A program made the translations under genes and the position numbers. The notes below the pieces were generated by a model. It made no database searches, was not told where the DNA came from, and saw only the letters and a list, made by a program, of their open reading frames with translations. A stretch of DNA of 21,361 nucleotides, from the NCBI GenBank assembly GCA_020027365.1, contig JAHRAJ010000088.1, forward strand, positions 1 to 21,361. Direction: 5' to 3'. Each line of letters opens with the position of its first letter. Position 1 is the stretch's first letter. Positions 1 to 7,525 of this stretch are shown here, piece after piece. The stretch comes from Cenarchaeum sp. Lineage in GTDB: Archaea; Thermoproteota; Nitrososphaeria; Nitrososphaerales; Nitrosopumilaceae.

Positions 1-30
1 CTACCGCGCGGCCAAGGCTGTCAAAAAGAG

Positions 31-1599
31 ATGGGAGAGATGACCGTCCTCCGCACGCTGCAGGTGTTGTTCAAACTGTTGCCCCCGGCCATAGCGCTGA
101 GGCGGGACAGGAGGGAGTGGGCCGGCAGGGAGGGCAAGAACGTCAACGTCGAAAAGTACCGCAAGAACGCAAAGAGGGCGCTTGCCGCGTTTTTGGAGCT
201 CGGACCCGTGTACATCAAGCTTGGGCAGTGGCTCTCCTCGCGGGCAGACATCCTGCCGCAACCCTACATGGAGGAGCTGGCCCGGCTGCAGGACGACGTG
301 CCGGCGGCCCCCTTTGAGGACGTAAGGCCCGTCATCGAAAGGGAGTTTGGCCCCATAGACGGAGCGTTTGAGGAGTTTGAGCCCCGTGCGCTGTCGGGGG
401 CGTCGCTGGGCCAGGTCTACCGCGCAAGGCTTGGCGGGGAACGGGTGGTCGTCAAGGTCAGGCGGCCCGGGATTGAGGGCATAGTCGCAAAGGACCTGCA
501 GGTTCTCAAGAAGATACTCCCCCTCGGACTGCGGTTTGTTGATCCAAACCTGAGAATCTCGGCCAACGCCATGCTGTCCCAGTTTATCGAGACCATACAC
601 GAGGAGCTGGACTACCGCGTAGAGTCGTCCAACCTCAGGCAGATCGGGAGCAACATGAGGGGATCCAAGGTTGTAATCCCGCGCGTGTACGACGAGCACT
701 CCTCCGAGGGCATCCTGGTCATGGAGTACCTGCCGGGCATCAAGGTCACGGACATCAGGGCGCTTGATGACAAAAAGATCGACAGGACCAAGCTGGTGAT
801 AGACGTCCACAAGGTGTTCTTTACGATGCTACTGAGGCACTCTATATTCCACGCAGACCCCCACCCGGGAAACATATCGGTCACGGACGACGGGCGACTA
901 ATCCTGTACGACTATGGGATGGTCGGCAGGCTCGACGACGAGTCCCGGAGGAGGCTGGTCCGGCTGTATCTTGCACTGGTGGAAAAAAACCCGTCCCGGA
1001 CGGTCAATGCCATGAGCGAGCTGGGGATGCTCTCGCCCGACTTTAACCGCTCGGTCATAGAGCAGGCGATCGAGCTTGCGGTCCGGGCGATGCACGGAAA
1101 AAAGCCTTCGGAGATGGAGGTCAACAGCCTCATGGAGATTGCCAACAGGACGATGAGCAGATTTCCCTTTATGCTGCCCAAGCACCTTGCGCTGTACATG
1201 AGGATGGCATCCATCATAGAGGGGATTTACAAGACCCACGATGTCGACTTTAAGTTTGTCGGCGTCCTGCGGGAGATTCTGGAGGAGGAGCACCTGATCA
1301 AGGACGCATACGTCGAGGAGATCAAGCACTCTATAGCGCGGTTTGCCGAGTCCATCAACGCGACCATCTCGATTGCGCCCGAACTCAAGAGGTATCTTGA
1401 CGACAGCAAGTCGATGCGATTTGGGCGGCGGCAGCCGCCCGGATCTCGGTCGGGCGCACTCTTGCCCGGAAGCATCCTGTCCTCTGCGGTCTTTCTTGGC
1501 TCGGCGCTGCTCTACCAATCAAACGAGCAGGCTGGAACTGCGGGCATGATCTGCTCTGCCGTGATAATGTCGGTATCGGCACTGTTGGGCAGGCGCTAG
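31..1599 (+). CDS. ABC1/UbiB (AarF) family atypical kinase-like membrane protein
   Basis: The 522-aa product has the hallmarks of the ABC1/ADCK/UbiB protein-kinase-like family. The family-specific KxGQ motif is at residues 63-66 (KLGQ), the Ala-containing loop ASLGQVYRA at 124-132, the putative nucleotide-contacting Lys at 142 in VVVKVRRPG, the catalytic-loop equivalent HADPHPGN at 274-281, and DYG in place of DFG at 294-296. Two hydrophobic C-terminal segments (about 478-495 and 503-520) predict a membrane hairpin, as in bacterial UbiB. Relatives support isoprenoid quinone or other prenyl-lipid metabolism; the substrate here is unknown. The reading frame stays open to the left edge of the window, so an upstream start cannot be excluded. 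ATG at 31 and ATG at 40 are the first plausible starts. It converges on the hsp20 gene with only 2 bp between stop codons. Confidence 0.9.
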   Translation: MGEMTVLRTLQVLFKLLPPAIALRRDRREWAGREGKNVNVEKYRKNAKRALAAFLELGPVYIKLGQWLSSRADILPQPYMEELARLQDDVPAAPFEDVRPVIEREFGPIDGAFEEFEPRALSGASLGQVYRARLGGERVVVKVRRPGIEGIVAKDLQVLKKILPLGLRFVDPNLRISANAMLSQFIETIHEELDYRVESSNLRQIGSNMRGSKVVIPRVYDEHSSEGILVMEYLPGIKVTDIRALDDKKIDRTKLVIDVHKVFFTMLLRHSIFHADPHPGNISVTDDGRLILYDYGMVGRLDDESRRRLVRLYLALVEKNPSRTVNAMSELGMLSPDFNRSVIEQAIELAVRAMHGKKPSEMEVNSLMEIANRTMSRFPFMLPKHLALYMRMASIIEGIYKTHDVDFKFVGVLREILEEEHLIKDAYVEEIKHSIARFAESINATISIAPELKRYLDDSKSMRFGRRQPPGSRSGALLPGSILSSAVFLGSALLYQSNEQAGTAGMICSAVIMSVSALLGRR

Positions 1600-1601
1600 C
1601 C

Positions 1602-2033
1602 TTACTCTATCGTAATGTCCTTGCCCGACCTTTTTTTTGCAAGTGGGATGACCACGGTCAGTACCCCGTCGGAAAATTTGGCAGACTCTACCCGTTCCTC
1701 CCCCTCGCGGATGCCGACGGGCAGCCGAATCTTCTTGTCTATCGTGTTGGGTCTCTGGCTACAAATGAACGAGCCGCCACCCCCGTCTTTATCACCCGTG
1801 CCCTCCGCCTCCTCCTCGCCGACCCGCGGCTTTTGCGCGCGTATCGAGAGTATGTTTGAGGCAAGGTGCAGCTCTACGTCGTTCTTGCCAAATCCCGGCA
1901 GGTCGATGGTTACCACCAGCCCGTCCTCACTCATCTGCATGTCCACCGGCGGCAGGACAAACTCGTAAAACTCCCTAGACTTGTTTCCAATCTCCCTGAT
2001 CACGTTGTCTGCCACCGACTTTACCAGTCCCAT
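1602..2033 (-). CDS. Small heat-shock protein (Hsp20/alpha-crystallin family)
   Basis: The 143-aa protein is a typical small heat-shock chaperone that holds unfolding proteins for refolding; it would be cytosolic and oligomeric. The alpha-crystallin domain spans about residues 30-131. It contains the VTIDLPGFGKNDV strand region (41-53) and the family signature FSDGVLTVVIP (120-130). A C-terminal I-x-I motif (140-142) is the usual oligomer contact. An acidic and glycine-rich insert at 71-88 sits in the middle of the domain and is longer than in many relatives. The start is well supported: a TATA box on the same strand (2055-2065) is centred about 27 bp upstream of the ATG, giving a leaderless mRNA. 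The gene is monocistronic and converges on the ABC1 gene. Confidence 0.93.
   Translation of the reverse strand: MGLVKSVADNVIREIGNKSREFYEFVLPPVDMQMSEDGLVVTIDLPGFGKNDVELHLASNILSIRAQKPRVGEEEAEGTGDKDGGGGSFICSQRPNTIDKKIRLPVGIREGEERVESAKFSDGVLTVVIPLAKKRSGKDITIE
1631..1638 (+). terminator. oligo-T stretch, possible terminator of the ABC1 gene
   Basis: A run of eight T residues on the plus strand lies about 32 nt past the ABC1 stop codon, inside the 3' end of the convergent hsp20 gene, where it encodes Lys on the other strand. Archaeal RNA polymerase can stop at oligo-T without a hairpin. The run is visible; its function is inferred. Confidence 0.4.
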
Positions 2034-2054
2034 GTGATGGGATGGGTCGTTTTT

Positions 2055-2065
2055 GGTTATAAACC
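2055..2065 (-). promoter_or_regulatory. TATA box of hsp20
   Basis: Read on the minus strand the element is GGTTTATAACC, a near-palindromic archaeal TATA box centred about 27 bp before the hsp20 ATG. This spacing puts transcription start at or next to the A of the start codon. Confidence 0.7.
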
Positions 2066-2161
2066 TTCAATGTCCGCCATGAGGCTCCTGCCACGAATCG
2101 CATGACGCGTCCGCCAACACCTGGTGACCGACATTGATTGTGTTTTGCGGCGGTTCGGCCT

Positions 2162-2178
2162 CACCACCACCACCACCA
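2162..2178. repeat. (CAC)n microsatellite
   Basis: Five to six perfect CAC triplets lie just upstream of the TATA box of the thymidylate kinase-like gene. It is a simple trinucleotide repeat in noncoding DNA; its position could affect BRE/TATA spacing if it varies in length. Confidence 0.8.
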
Positions 2179-2182
2179 ATGC

Positions 2183-2191
2183 ATTTTTAAT
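2183..2191 (+). promoter_or_regulatory. TATA box of the nucleotide-kinase operon
   Basis: ATTTTTAAT is centred 28 bp upstream of the TTG at 2215. This spacing selects the TTG as a leaderless start codon and marks the promoter of the three-gene operon. Confidence 0.6.
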
Positions 2192-2214
2192 CGATCGGGG
2201 CCGTAACAAACCCG

Positions 2215-2799
2215 TTGATCATAGCCATCGAGGGCGGTGACCAGGCCGGAAAAAAGACGCAGGCCGCCATGCTCCAAAGGACGCTGAGGAAAAACGGGAT
2301 GACGGCCGCCACGCTCAGCTTTCCCGATTATTCCACGCCGATCGGCAGGCAGATCAGGGAGTATCTTGGCGGCAGACGCCGGCTCCCCCCGCAGGCGATT
2401 CACTGCCTTTTGTCCGCCAACAGGTGGGAAAGGCTGCCGCAGATCCAAAGGGCGCAGGAGGACAACGAGGTGGTCGTCATGAACCGGTACTATCACTCAA
2501 ACCTGGTATACGGGATGGTCAACGGGATGGGGCAAAAGTGGCTTGAAAACCTTGATGCGGGGCTGCCCAGGGCCGACCTTGTCATCCTGCTAGACGTCAC
2601 CCATGCCGGGTCGCTTGACCGCAAGAGGTCGGGCCGGGATCGGTTTGAACGTGACGGGGCGTTTTTCAAAAGGATTACCGCCACATACCGCAAGGTGGCC
2701 AAACAAAAGCGCTGGAGGGTGGTTGACGCGTCAAGGACGAGGCGGGAGGTCCACGACGACGTCATGCGCATAGTGGGCAGGAGGGTCGGACTGGCATGA
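2215..2799 (+). CDS. tmk: Thymidylate kinase-like protein (dTMP kinase family)
   Basis: The 194-aa product has the length and layout of dTMP kinase, which phosphorylates dTMP to dTDP with ATP. The N-terminal P-loop EGGDQAGKKTQ is at residues 6-16. The region usually reading DR(Y/F/H) reads NRYYHSN here (90-96). An acidic strand LVILLDV (122-128) is followed by an Arg-rich lid (135-153). The N for D change in the DRY position is odd because that Asp normally takes part in phosphate/metal handling; the family assignment is firm but the substrate is less so. The TTG start is chosen because a TATA box lies 28 bp upstream and the P-loop begins at residue 6, as in relatives. Its stop overlaps the next gene (ATGA), so the two are translationally coupled. 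Confidence 0.85.
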   Translation: MIIAIEGGDQAGKKTQAAMLQRTLRKNGMTAATLSFPDYSTPIGRQIREYLGGRRRLPPQAIHCLLSANRWERLPQIQRAQEDNEVVVMNRYYHSNLVYGMVNGMGQKWLENLDAGLPRADLVILLDVTHAGSLDRKRSGRDRFERDGAFFKRITATYRKVAKQKRWRVVDASRTRREVHDDVMRIVGRRVGLA

Positions 2800-4049
2800 A
2801 GGGCAAGCCATACCTGGACATCATAGATCCCATCCACAACTTTATCCGGGTCGAGGATGCCGAGCTGCGGATCATCGACCACCCCACATTCCAGAGGCTG
2901 CGGCGGATACGGCAACTGTCGGGCGCGCATCTCACCTACCCGGGCGCCCAGCACACCCGGTTTGAACATTCGCTGGGGGTGCTCCACATAGCAGGACTCG
3001 CCGGCACGGCACTGCTCCAGCGCGGCGACCTCAAAAAGGACGACATTGGCATCCTCCGGATGGCCGGCCTCCTGCACGATATCGGACACGGACCGTTCTC
3101 GCACCTGTTTGAAGAGGTTCTGCGCGACAACTCGCACATATCCCACGAGGACATGGGAAAGGACATCATCATGAAGACGGAGATTGGCGACATCCTGTCG
3201 CGTTCGGGGTTTGACAAGAGGCAGGTCGTAAAGCTGGCATTTGGCGAGTCCAAACGGCAGTTTATGAACGAGATCATCTCCGGCGCGCTCAGCGCGGACA
3301 TGATGGACTACCTGATGCGGGACGGTTACTACACGGGCGCCGAGCATGCAAAGATCGATCACATCAGGATGGTGCAGTCGATGGGCGTCCATGGCGGCAA
3401 GCTTGCACTGGACAGGTCCTCGCTGTACTCCTTTGAGTCCATGATGCATTCCAGGTACCAGATGTTCAAGGCGGTATACTTTCACAAGACGGTCCGCTCC
3501 GTCGAGGTGATGCTGCTGGAGGCGATCAGGCTGGCCTACGCCGAGATCGGACTGGCCTCGCTTGAGCTTGACGGCTATCTGGCTCTAACCGACGATGTGA
3601 TCATGTCCCGCCTGCTCTCGATCGGGACGGGCAGGCCGCAGCACCAGAGGGCCAAAAGGCTGACACAGGACTACCAAAACCGCGTCCTGCTAAAGTGCGT
3701 CTATGAGCAAATCCTTACGCGCCGGCCCGACGCATCCGCAAAGAGGCTCTCAGAGGTCAGGACCGCCATAGCCCGCCGATCCGGCGTACCCGAGGGGGAC
3801 GTCCTGGTGGACAGCTCCACCACGCCCTCCATCCCGCTCACCCCGTCCAAGAGGGAGTCAAAGTCCGTCATACTGGTCTCCGAGAAGGAGACGGGCAAGC
3901 CCCGCGCCGAGGAGATTCCAATAGCCGACATCCCGCTGGTCTCGGCAATGTCGGGGTTTATGAACATCCTGAGGATATACACCTCGTCTAGAAACAGAAA
4001 AAAAGTTGAAATTGCGGCCCGTCGCGTCCTAGGTGGAAGGCAACGATGA
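2796..4049 (+). CDS. HD-domain phosphohydrolase, SAMHD1/dGTPase-like
   Basis: The 417-aa protein belongs to the HD superfamily branch that includes SAMHD1 and bacterial dNTP triphosphohydrolases (COG1078-like). The metal-binding set is visible: His58 in HTRFEHSLG, His94-Asp95 in [12 protein letters not shown], and Asp168 in [11 protein letters not shown]. The opening IIDPIHNFI and the [10 protein letters not shown] segment (32-41) are also typical of this branch. Relatives hydrolyse dNTPs to nucleosides and triphosphate, often under allosteric control by other dNTPs. It overlaps the upstream thymidylate kinase-like gene and the downstream UMP kinase gene by ATGA in both cases, which supports a role in pyrimidine or dNTP pool balance. 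The C-terminal third (about 310-417) is charged and not assigned. Confidence 0.87.
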   Translation: MKGKPYLDIIDPIHNFIRVEDAELRIIDHPTFQRLRRIRQLSGAHLTYPGAQHTRFEHSLGVLHIAGLAGTALLQRGDLKKDDIGILRMAGLLHDIGHGPFSHLFEEVLRDNSHISHEDMGKDIIMKTEIGDILSRSGFDKRQVVKLAFGESKRQFMNEIISGALSADMMDYLMRDGYYTGAEHAKIDHIRMVQSMGVHGGKLALDRSSLYSFESMMHSRYQMFKAVYFHKTVRSVEVMLLEAIRLAYAEIGLASLELDGYLALTDDVIMSRLLSIGTGRPQHQRAKRLTQDYQNRVLLKCVYEQILTRRPDASAKRLSEVRTAIARRSGVPEGDVLVDSSTTPSIPLTPSKRESKSVILVSEKETGKPRAEEIPIADIPLVSAMSGFMNILRIYTSSRNRKKVEIAARRVLGGRQR

Positions 4050-4771
4050 CTATGACGACGGCTACTACTGCCGGCAAAAGGAAAAAGGTGACCGTAATCA
4101 AGGTCTCGGGCAGGGTCTTTGGGGCCGACAACGTAAAGGCACTAAAGGACTATGCCGCCTTTTTTGCCAGGATGAGCAGGCGCCACCAGCTGGTCATCAT
4201 AGCGGGGGGCGGCACGATTGCCAGACACTACATCGCGCATGCACGCTCCTCGGGCGCCGACGAGTCCAGCCTTGACGAGCTGGGAATTGAGGTCTCGCGG
4301 CTCAATGCAAAGCTGCTCATCTATGCACTAGGTGACAGGGCGTATCCCCACCCGCCCACCACCCTGCAGGCCATCCGGCACGCGGTAGACAGCGGGCTGA
4401 TAGTGGTGACCGGCGGCCTCCATCCGGGACAGAGCACCAACGGGACCGCCGCGCTCATAGCAGAAAAGACCGGCGCCGCGCAGTTTCTCAACGCAACCGA
4501 CGTCGACGGCGTATATGACAGGGATCCCAACCGGTACAAGACCGCCAAAAGGTTTAGGCGCATAGACCTCAAATCCCTGCGTAACATGCTGGTTCACGAG
4601 GACTCGGCCGCCGGGGGGTACGACCTGATGGACATAGTCGCACTCAAGATCATAGAGCGCTCTAGAATCAAGACGCGGATTGTAAAGGCAGACATCAAGA
4701 CGCTTGAAAAGGCGATCACCGGCTCCTCGCCCGCAGTCGGAACCGAGATTATCCTAGGCCCCCTTGGATAG
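4046..4771 (+). CDS. pyrH: UMP kinase, archaeal type (amino-acid-kinase fold)
   Basis: The 241-aa protein matches archaeal UMP kinase, which makes UDP from UMP and ATP for RNA and CTP/dTTP synthesis. Visible signatures are KVSG (19-22), the glycine loop [13 protein letters not shown] (51-63), [13 protein letters not shown] (79-91), [15 protein letters not shown] (123-137) and the nucleotide-site motif [13 protein letters not shown] (149-161). The ending [13 protein letters not shown] (196-208) is also family-like. The first ten residues are a Thr-rich extension before the first beta strand, so ATG at 4052 is an alternative start. It is the third gene of the operon, starting inside the HD gene stop (ATGA). 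Its 3' end overlaps the convergent 117-aa gene by 23 bp. Confidence 0.88.
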   Translation: MTMTTATTAGKRKKVTVIKVSGRVFGADNVKALKDYAAFFARMSRRHQLVIIAGGGTIARHYIAHARSSGADESSLDELGIEVSRLNAKLLIYALGDRAYPHPPTTLQAIRHAVDSGLIVVTGGLHPGQSTNGTAALIAEKTGAAQFLNATDVDGVYDRDPNRYKTAKRFRRIDLKSLRNMLVHEDSAAGGYDLMDIVALKIIERSRIKTRIVKADIKTLEKAITGSSPAVGTEIILGPLG

Positions 4772-5102
4772 CCGGATACCTCTCCGTCCAAATCTCAATC
4801 TCGTCACCTGCAAACTCCTCCACGCCGGACTCGCGGAGCCTCTTGAACACGTCCAGCGCCTCCTCCCTCCCAATGGGCTTTGTCTGCGCCTTGGTAAACC
4901 CGTCCCCGTCAACTATGATTGTGATGAATCCGTCCCGGTTTTGTATCATGGCTGCAAACTCCTCCCTGCCGACCGGTACAAACCGGCCGTCCACCTTTTT
5001 GGTGGTCAGCGTGAGCATCGCAAACCCCGCAATCTTGAACAGCCTCATCTGGGACTCGTTTGCACGCCTCTTTCCCTCCTGAACCGCCTGAAAATACTGC
5101 AC
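4749..5102 (-). CDS. Conserved-looking hypothetical protein, 117 aa
   Basis: I do not recognise a family. The product is soluble and charged, with an alpha/beta look: an N-terminal helix rich in K/R/E, a strand [11 protein letters not shown] (27-37), a second strand [11 protein letters not shown] (57-67) and a helix [13 protein letters not shown] (80-92). The gene begins with GTG; a TATA box (5123-5133, minus strand) lies about 26 bp upstream, which supports this start and a leaderless mRNA. It is divergent from the LEA-like gene and overlaps the 3' end of the UMP kinase gene tail-to-tail. Codon use is like its neighbours, so it is probably real. Confidence 0.7.
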   Translation of the reverse strand: MQYFQAVQEGKRRANESQMRLFKIAGFAMLTLTTKKVDGRFVPVGREEFAAMIQNRDGFITIIVDGDGFTKAQTKPIGREEALDVFKRLRESGVEEFAGDEIEIWTERYPAIQGGLG

Positions 5103-5122
5103 AGGTACGCTAGGATCGATCG

Positions 5123-5151
5123 CTATAATTAACTATCCTTAAACACTTAAG
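5123..5151. promoter_or_regulatory. Divergent promoter pair
   Basis: Two TATA-like elements lie side by side in a 72-bp intergenic gap. The minus-strand GTTAATTATAG (5123-5133) is about 26 bp from the GTG at 5102. The plus-strand ACTTAAG (5145-5151) is about 27 bp from the GTG at 5175. Both genes would be transcribed leaderless, and the two transcription complexes would sit very close together. Confidence 0.55.
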
Positions 5152-5174
5152 ACACCTGCCGTACCATCCACAGC

Positions 5175-5735
5175 GTGAACCCCAGGATCTTTGCGGGCGC
5201 GGCCGTGGCGGCGGTGGCCGTGGTGATCGCCGTCGTCGCATTTTCGGGCCAGGACATAATCAACGATACCACCCGCGGGGGATTTATCGCGTCCCCGCAA
5301 AACCCCCCACTCGAAATCATCCCGCTGGCCGTGGATCTCGAGGATCTCCGGGTCGTGGAGATTGACGAGAGGGCCGCCATCATAGACATAAAGTTAAAGG
5401 TGTCAAACCCCAACCAGCGCGCCGTAATCCTCCAGCTGGTAAAGTACCACCTGTTCGAGGGAGACCTGCGAATCCACGCCGGGCAGATCGGTGACAGGTT
5501 TGAAGGGTTTGTAGAGGGATCCAACTTTTACACAGTCCTTGCCGGCTCCCACACCGTCCTGTCCGACAGAATCACCCTTCGAAACACCGGCGACACCCCC
5601 CGCCTCTGGGACATACTAGCCGGCGACGGCCCCCCCGGCACGCCGGACTGGCTAATCTCCGGTGAGGGGTACTTTAACCTCAGCTCGATGACCGCCGGCG
5701 GGGAGAACAGCTTTACATTCCAACTACGCCCGTGA
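5175..5735 (+). CDS. Membrane-anchored LEA14/WHy-like protein
   Basis: The 186-aa protein has one N-terminal hydrophobic helix (about 6-23), which could be an uncleaved anchor or a signal peptide, followed by an extracellular beta-rich domain. The segment DLRVVEIDERAAIIDIKLKV (57-76) followed by SNPN (77-80) resembles the LEA14/WHy beta-sandwich, where an NPN motif is characteristic. This is a weak family match by eye. Such domains are linked to stress protection or surface functions; no specific role can be given here. The GTG start is supported by a TATA-like box about 27 bp upstream. The stop codon lies about 60 bp before the strong promoter of the 36-aa ORF. Confidence 0.65.
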   Translation: MNPRIFAGAAVAAVAVVIAVVAFSGQDIINDTTRGGFIASPQNPPLEIIPLAVDLEDLRVVEIDERAAIIDIKLKVSNPNQRAVILQLVKYHLFEGDLRIHAGQIGDRFEGFVEGSNFYTVLAGSHTVLSDRITLRNTGDTPRLWDILAGDGPPGTPDWLISGEGYFNLSSMTAGGENSFTFQLRP

Positions 5736-5794
5736 CCATATCACAAAATTCAAAAATCGTGATTATCTGTTTTGGTGGCAAAAAATTTGACAAA

Positions 5795-5810
5795 ATTATA
5801 TATGATTATA
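5795..5810 (+). promoter_or_regulatory. Strong AT-rich TATA region of the 36-aa ORF
   Basis: The stretch ATTATATATGATTATA stands out in this GC-rich window. Its centre is about 28 bp upstream of the ATG at 5828, the same spacing as other promoters here. Confidence 0.65.
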
Positions 5811-5827
5811 CCACGTCCCAACATCAA

Positions 5828-5938
5828 ATGGCAGAAGCATCAATGGCCGCATTTGGCTCGGCAATCGGCGTATCAATAGCACTGGCAGTAGTCTGTTTTG
5901 CACTACGTGGCAAGGGACACCCAGAACCCCTAGAGTAG
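5828..5938 (+). CDS. 36-aa single-span membrane microprotein
   Basis: This short ORF encodes a peptide starting MAEASMAAFGSAIG. It continues with a hydrophobic helix SAIGVSIALAVVCFAL (about 11-26), then a basic RGKG and an acidic tail ending EPLE. The topology suggests a single-pass membrane peptide with the C-terminus in the cytosol. A GTG-started in-frame extension back to 5732 exists, but the leader part is AT-rich noncoding-like sequence containing the TATA box, so ATG 5828 is preferred. The strong promoter and leaderless layout suggest high expression. No family is recognised; candidates are a small subunit of a membrane complex or a regulatory peptide. Confidence 0.6.
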   Translation: MAEASMAAFGSAIGVSIALAVVCFALRGKGHPEPLE

Positions 5939-5965
5939 CAACCACACCACACACACTCTTCCTTT

Positions 5966-6616
5966 TTATCCATCCTTGGAATCCAGCCCGATCATCTCCT
6001 TGAGGTTGAACGACTTGCCAACCCTTTCCCTGATGTAGCATCGCTCGTAATACTGGCACTCCTCGCACGCCGGCGATGGCTCTAGAATCGGGATCTTTTT
6101 TTGCCCCAGCAGATCGTTGAGGACCCTGGTCCGCCTGACCACCTCTTCAAACATCGCCTTGTCCCGCGTGGTCGAAAACGACGCCTCCTGCCTGTCACCC
6201 GATATGTACACGATCACTCCGTCAAACTTGTTGTATATCCACAAACAGGCGTTTAGAAACAACATGTCGTCTGCCATCGGGTTTTCGGGCAGCGACTTGG
6301 CCGAGCGAAACAGTATGATTGCATCATCGATGATCATGTCGGCCCTGCCCCTGAGCTTAATCCCCTCCAGTGCAAAGTCCTTGGGCTTGCTGCCGTACCC
6401 GTATTTCTGCAACAGTCCTCCGAGCAGCTCGTTAAACCCCGATCGCCTCACCTCCAGCGGATCCACCCTGTCGTAATACGATCGCCTCAGGCACCTGACC
6501 ACCTCGTGCAGGTGTACCGTATCCACATCCTGCACGTCAATCTTGATGTCAAGCTCCCTGCCTATCGAGTCGACCGCGTTCTTGATGACGTGCCGAAAGT
6601 CCCGATCCCCCATCAT
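5966..6616 (-). CDS. Cas4-like PD-(D/E)XK nuclease-fold protein with Fe-S cysteines
   Basis: The 216-aa protein resembles the Cas4/RecB-type nuclease family. One cysteine near the N-terminus (Cys42 in VVRCLRRSYYDR) pairs with a C-terminal C-x2-C-x5-C cluster (Cys184, 187, 193), the arrangement that binds a 4Fe-4S cluster in Cas4 and AddB. The nuclease core is at about 87-140: Asp93 in LRGRADM fits the motif II Asp, and Lys107 in RSAKS fits the ExK lysine. The Glu expected two residues before that Lys is Ser105, so catalysis may be weakened or lost. No cas genes or repeats are nearby, so a DNA-repair or regulatory role is more likely than CRISPR adaptation. A TATA box (6637-6646) supports the ATG start; two ATGs are adjacent. 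Confidence 0.75.
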   Translation of the reverse strand: MMGDRDFRHVIKNAVDSIGRELDIKIDVQDVDTVHLHEVVRCLRRSYYDRVDPLEVRRSGFNELLGGLLQKYGYGSKPKDFALEGIKLRGRADMIIDDAIILFRSAKSLPENPMADDMLFLNACLWIYNKFDGVIVYISGDRQEASFSTTRDKAMFEEVVRRTRVLNDLLGQKKIPILEPSPACEECQYYERCYIRERVGKSFNLKEMIGLDSKDG

Positions 6617-6636
6617 GCGGATTCTTTGTACCGGAT

Positions 6637-6646
6637 CCTTATAGGG
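6637..6646 (-). promoter_or_regulatory. TATA box of the Cas4-like gene
   Basis: On the minus strand the element reads CCCTATAAGG and is centred about 25 bp before the first ATG of the Cas4-like gene, giving a leaderless mRNA. Confidence 0.6.
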
Positions 6647-6700
6647 TTAGCTACTGCCGCGTAATCACGTGCGACAAACAAGGTGCACGTGGTGCGCCTG

Positions 6701-6748
6701 CCCCGCCCGCGCCCCGCCCGCGCCTGTTCGGGGCCGCCCGCGGCCCCG
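6701..6748. repeat. GC-only tandem repeat and strong hairpin upstream of the TPR gene
   Basis: Two exact head-to-tail copies of the 11-mer CCCCGCCCGCG (6701-6711 and 6712-6722) are followed by an 8-bp perfect stem with loop CCCG (6729-6736 paired with 6741-6748). The tract ends ten bases before the TATA box of the TPR gene. Confidence 0.7.
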
Positions 6749-6757
6749 GCCATGGTT

Positions 6758-6767
6758 GATTTATTAC
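6758..6767 (+). promoter_or_regulatory. TATA box of the TPR gene
   Basis: GATTTATTAC is an AT island after a GC-only tract, centred about 31 bp upstream of the ATG at 6794. It decides the start of the TPR gene against the longer GTG-started frame. Confidence 0.5.
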
Positions 6768-6793
6768 CACCACGGGCGGCGCTGTGGCGGCAG

Positions 6794-7525
6794 ATGACGG
6801 GCAAGGACCAACGTGCGGCCGACTGCGACAGGCTGTACGACAAGGAGATGTTTGCGGAGGCGTTGAGGTGCTATGAGCGGCGGCTGGGGACGAATCCGCC
6901 CGACGGTCCAGAGCGGCGCCGGGCGCTCCTCAACAGGTGCGACATACTGATGCGGTACAACAGGCACCACGACGCCCTTGCCGCCTGCAACGAGGCCGCC
7001 GGACTCATTCCGGACGACGCGGCCGACCATCACATGATCATCATATACAAGGCGTCGGCGCTGCGGGGACTTGGCTCGGATGATGACGCGCGCGGGTGCT
7101 ACGAAGAGGTGGTGGCAAAGGCTCCCGAGGGCAGCGCGGCGCACAGCCAGGCCGTGCTGTGCATTGCAGACATGATGCAGATCGACGGCAAGAACGACGA
7201 GGCGCTCCGGATGTTTGAGGGCGTGATCAGCCGGGCCCCCGAGGGCAGCTCCGAGCACCACCAGGCACTGGTGCGCGTGGGCAACGTCCTCTCCTTTCTG
7301 GGCCGATACGACGACGCCCTCGTACACTGTGACAACGCGCTGAGGATCATACCAGAGGACGACTCGATGCACCACTATGTCCTGCTGTTCAAGGGGATGA
7401 CTCTTGCGGAGATGGGCAGGCGGGAGGAGGCCATCCAGTGCTATGACAGGATAACCATGATTGGAAAGTTTGGCAGCTCGGTGTACCTTGACGCCTATGA
7501 ACTCATGGAGGCCCTGCGGGACTAG
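6794..7525 (+). CDS. Tetratricopeptide-repeat (TPR) protein
   Basis: The 243-aa product is built almost wholly from helix-turn-helix repeats of the TPR type with a period near 39 residues. Units lie at about 10-36, 43-75, 82-112, 119-150, 157-189 and 196-224, each with the pattern A/G-x2-CY/CD or similar in the second helix (for example EALRCYERR, EAIQCYDRI). A recurring APEGS-x2-H linker joins repeats three to five. Such proteins are protein-protein scaffolds; the partner is unknown. No signal peptide is seen, so it is probably cytosolic. The frame is open to a GTG at 6683, but that extension is Pro/Arg/Ala low-complexity from GC-only DNA and contains the TATA box, so ATG 6794 is preferred. 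Confidence 0.8.
   Translation: MTGKDQRAADCDRLYDKEMFAEALRCYERRLGTNPPDGPERRRALLNRCDILMRYNRHHDALAACNEAAGLIPDDAADHHMIIIYKASALRGLGSDDDARGCYEEVVAKAPEGSAAHSQAVLCIADMMQIDGKNDEALRMFEGVISRAPEGSSEHHQALVRVGNVLSFLGRYDDALVHCDNALRIIPEDDSMHHYVLLFKGMTLAEMGRREEAIQCYDRITMIGKFGSSVYLDAYELMEALRD

Noticed and set aside
5966..6616. CRISPR adaptation locus around the Cas4-like gene
   Set aside because: No cas1, cas2 or repeat-spacer array is seen anywhere in the window, and the flanking genes are housekeeping or hypothetical.
6683..6793. GTG-started extension of the TPR protein
   Set aside because: The added residues are Pro/Arg/Ala low complexity from GC-only repeats, and the TATA box lies inside it.
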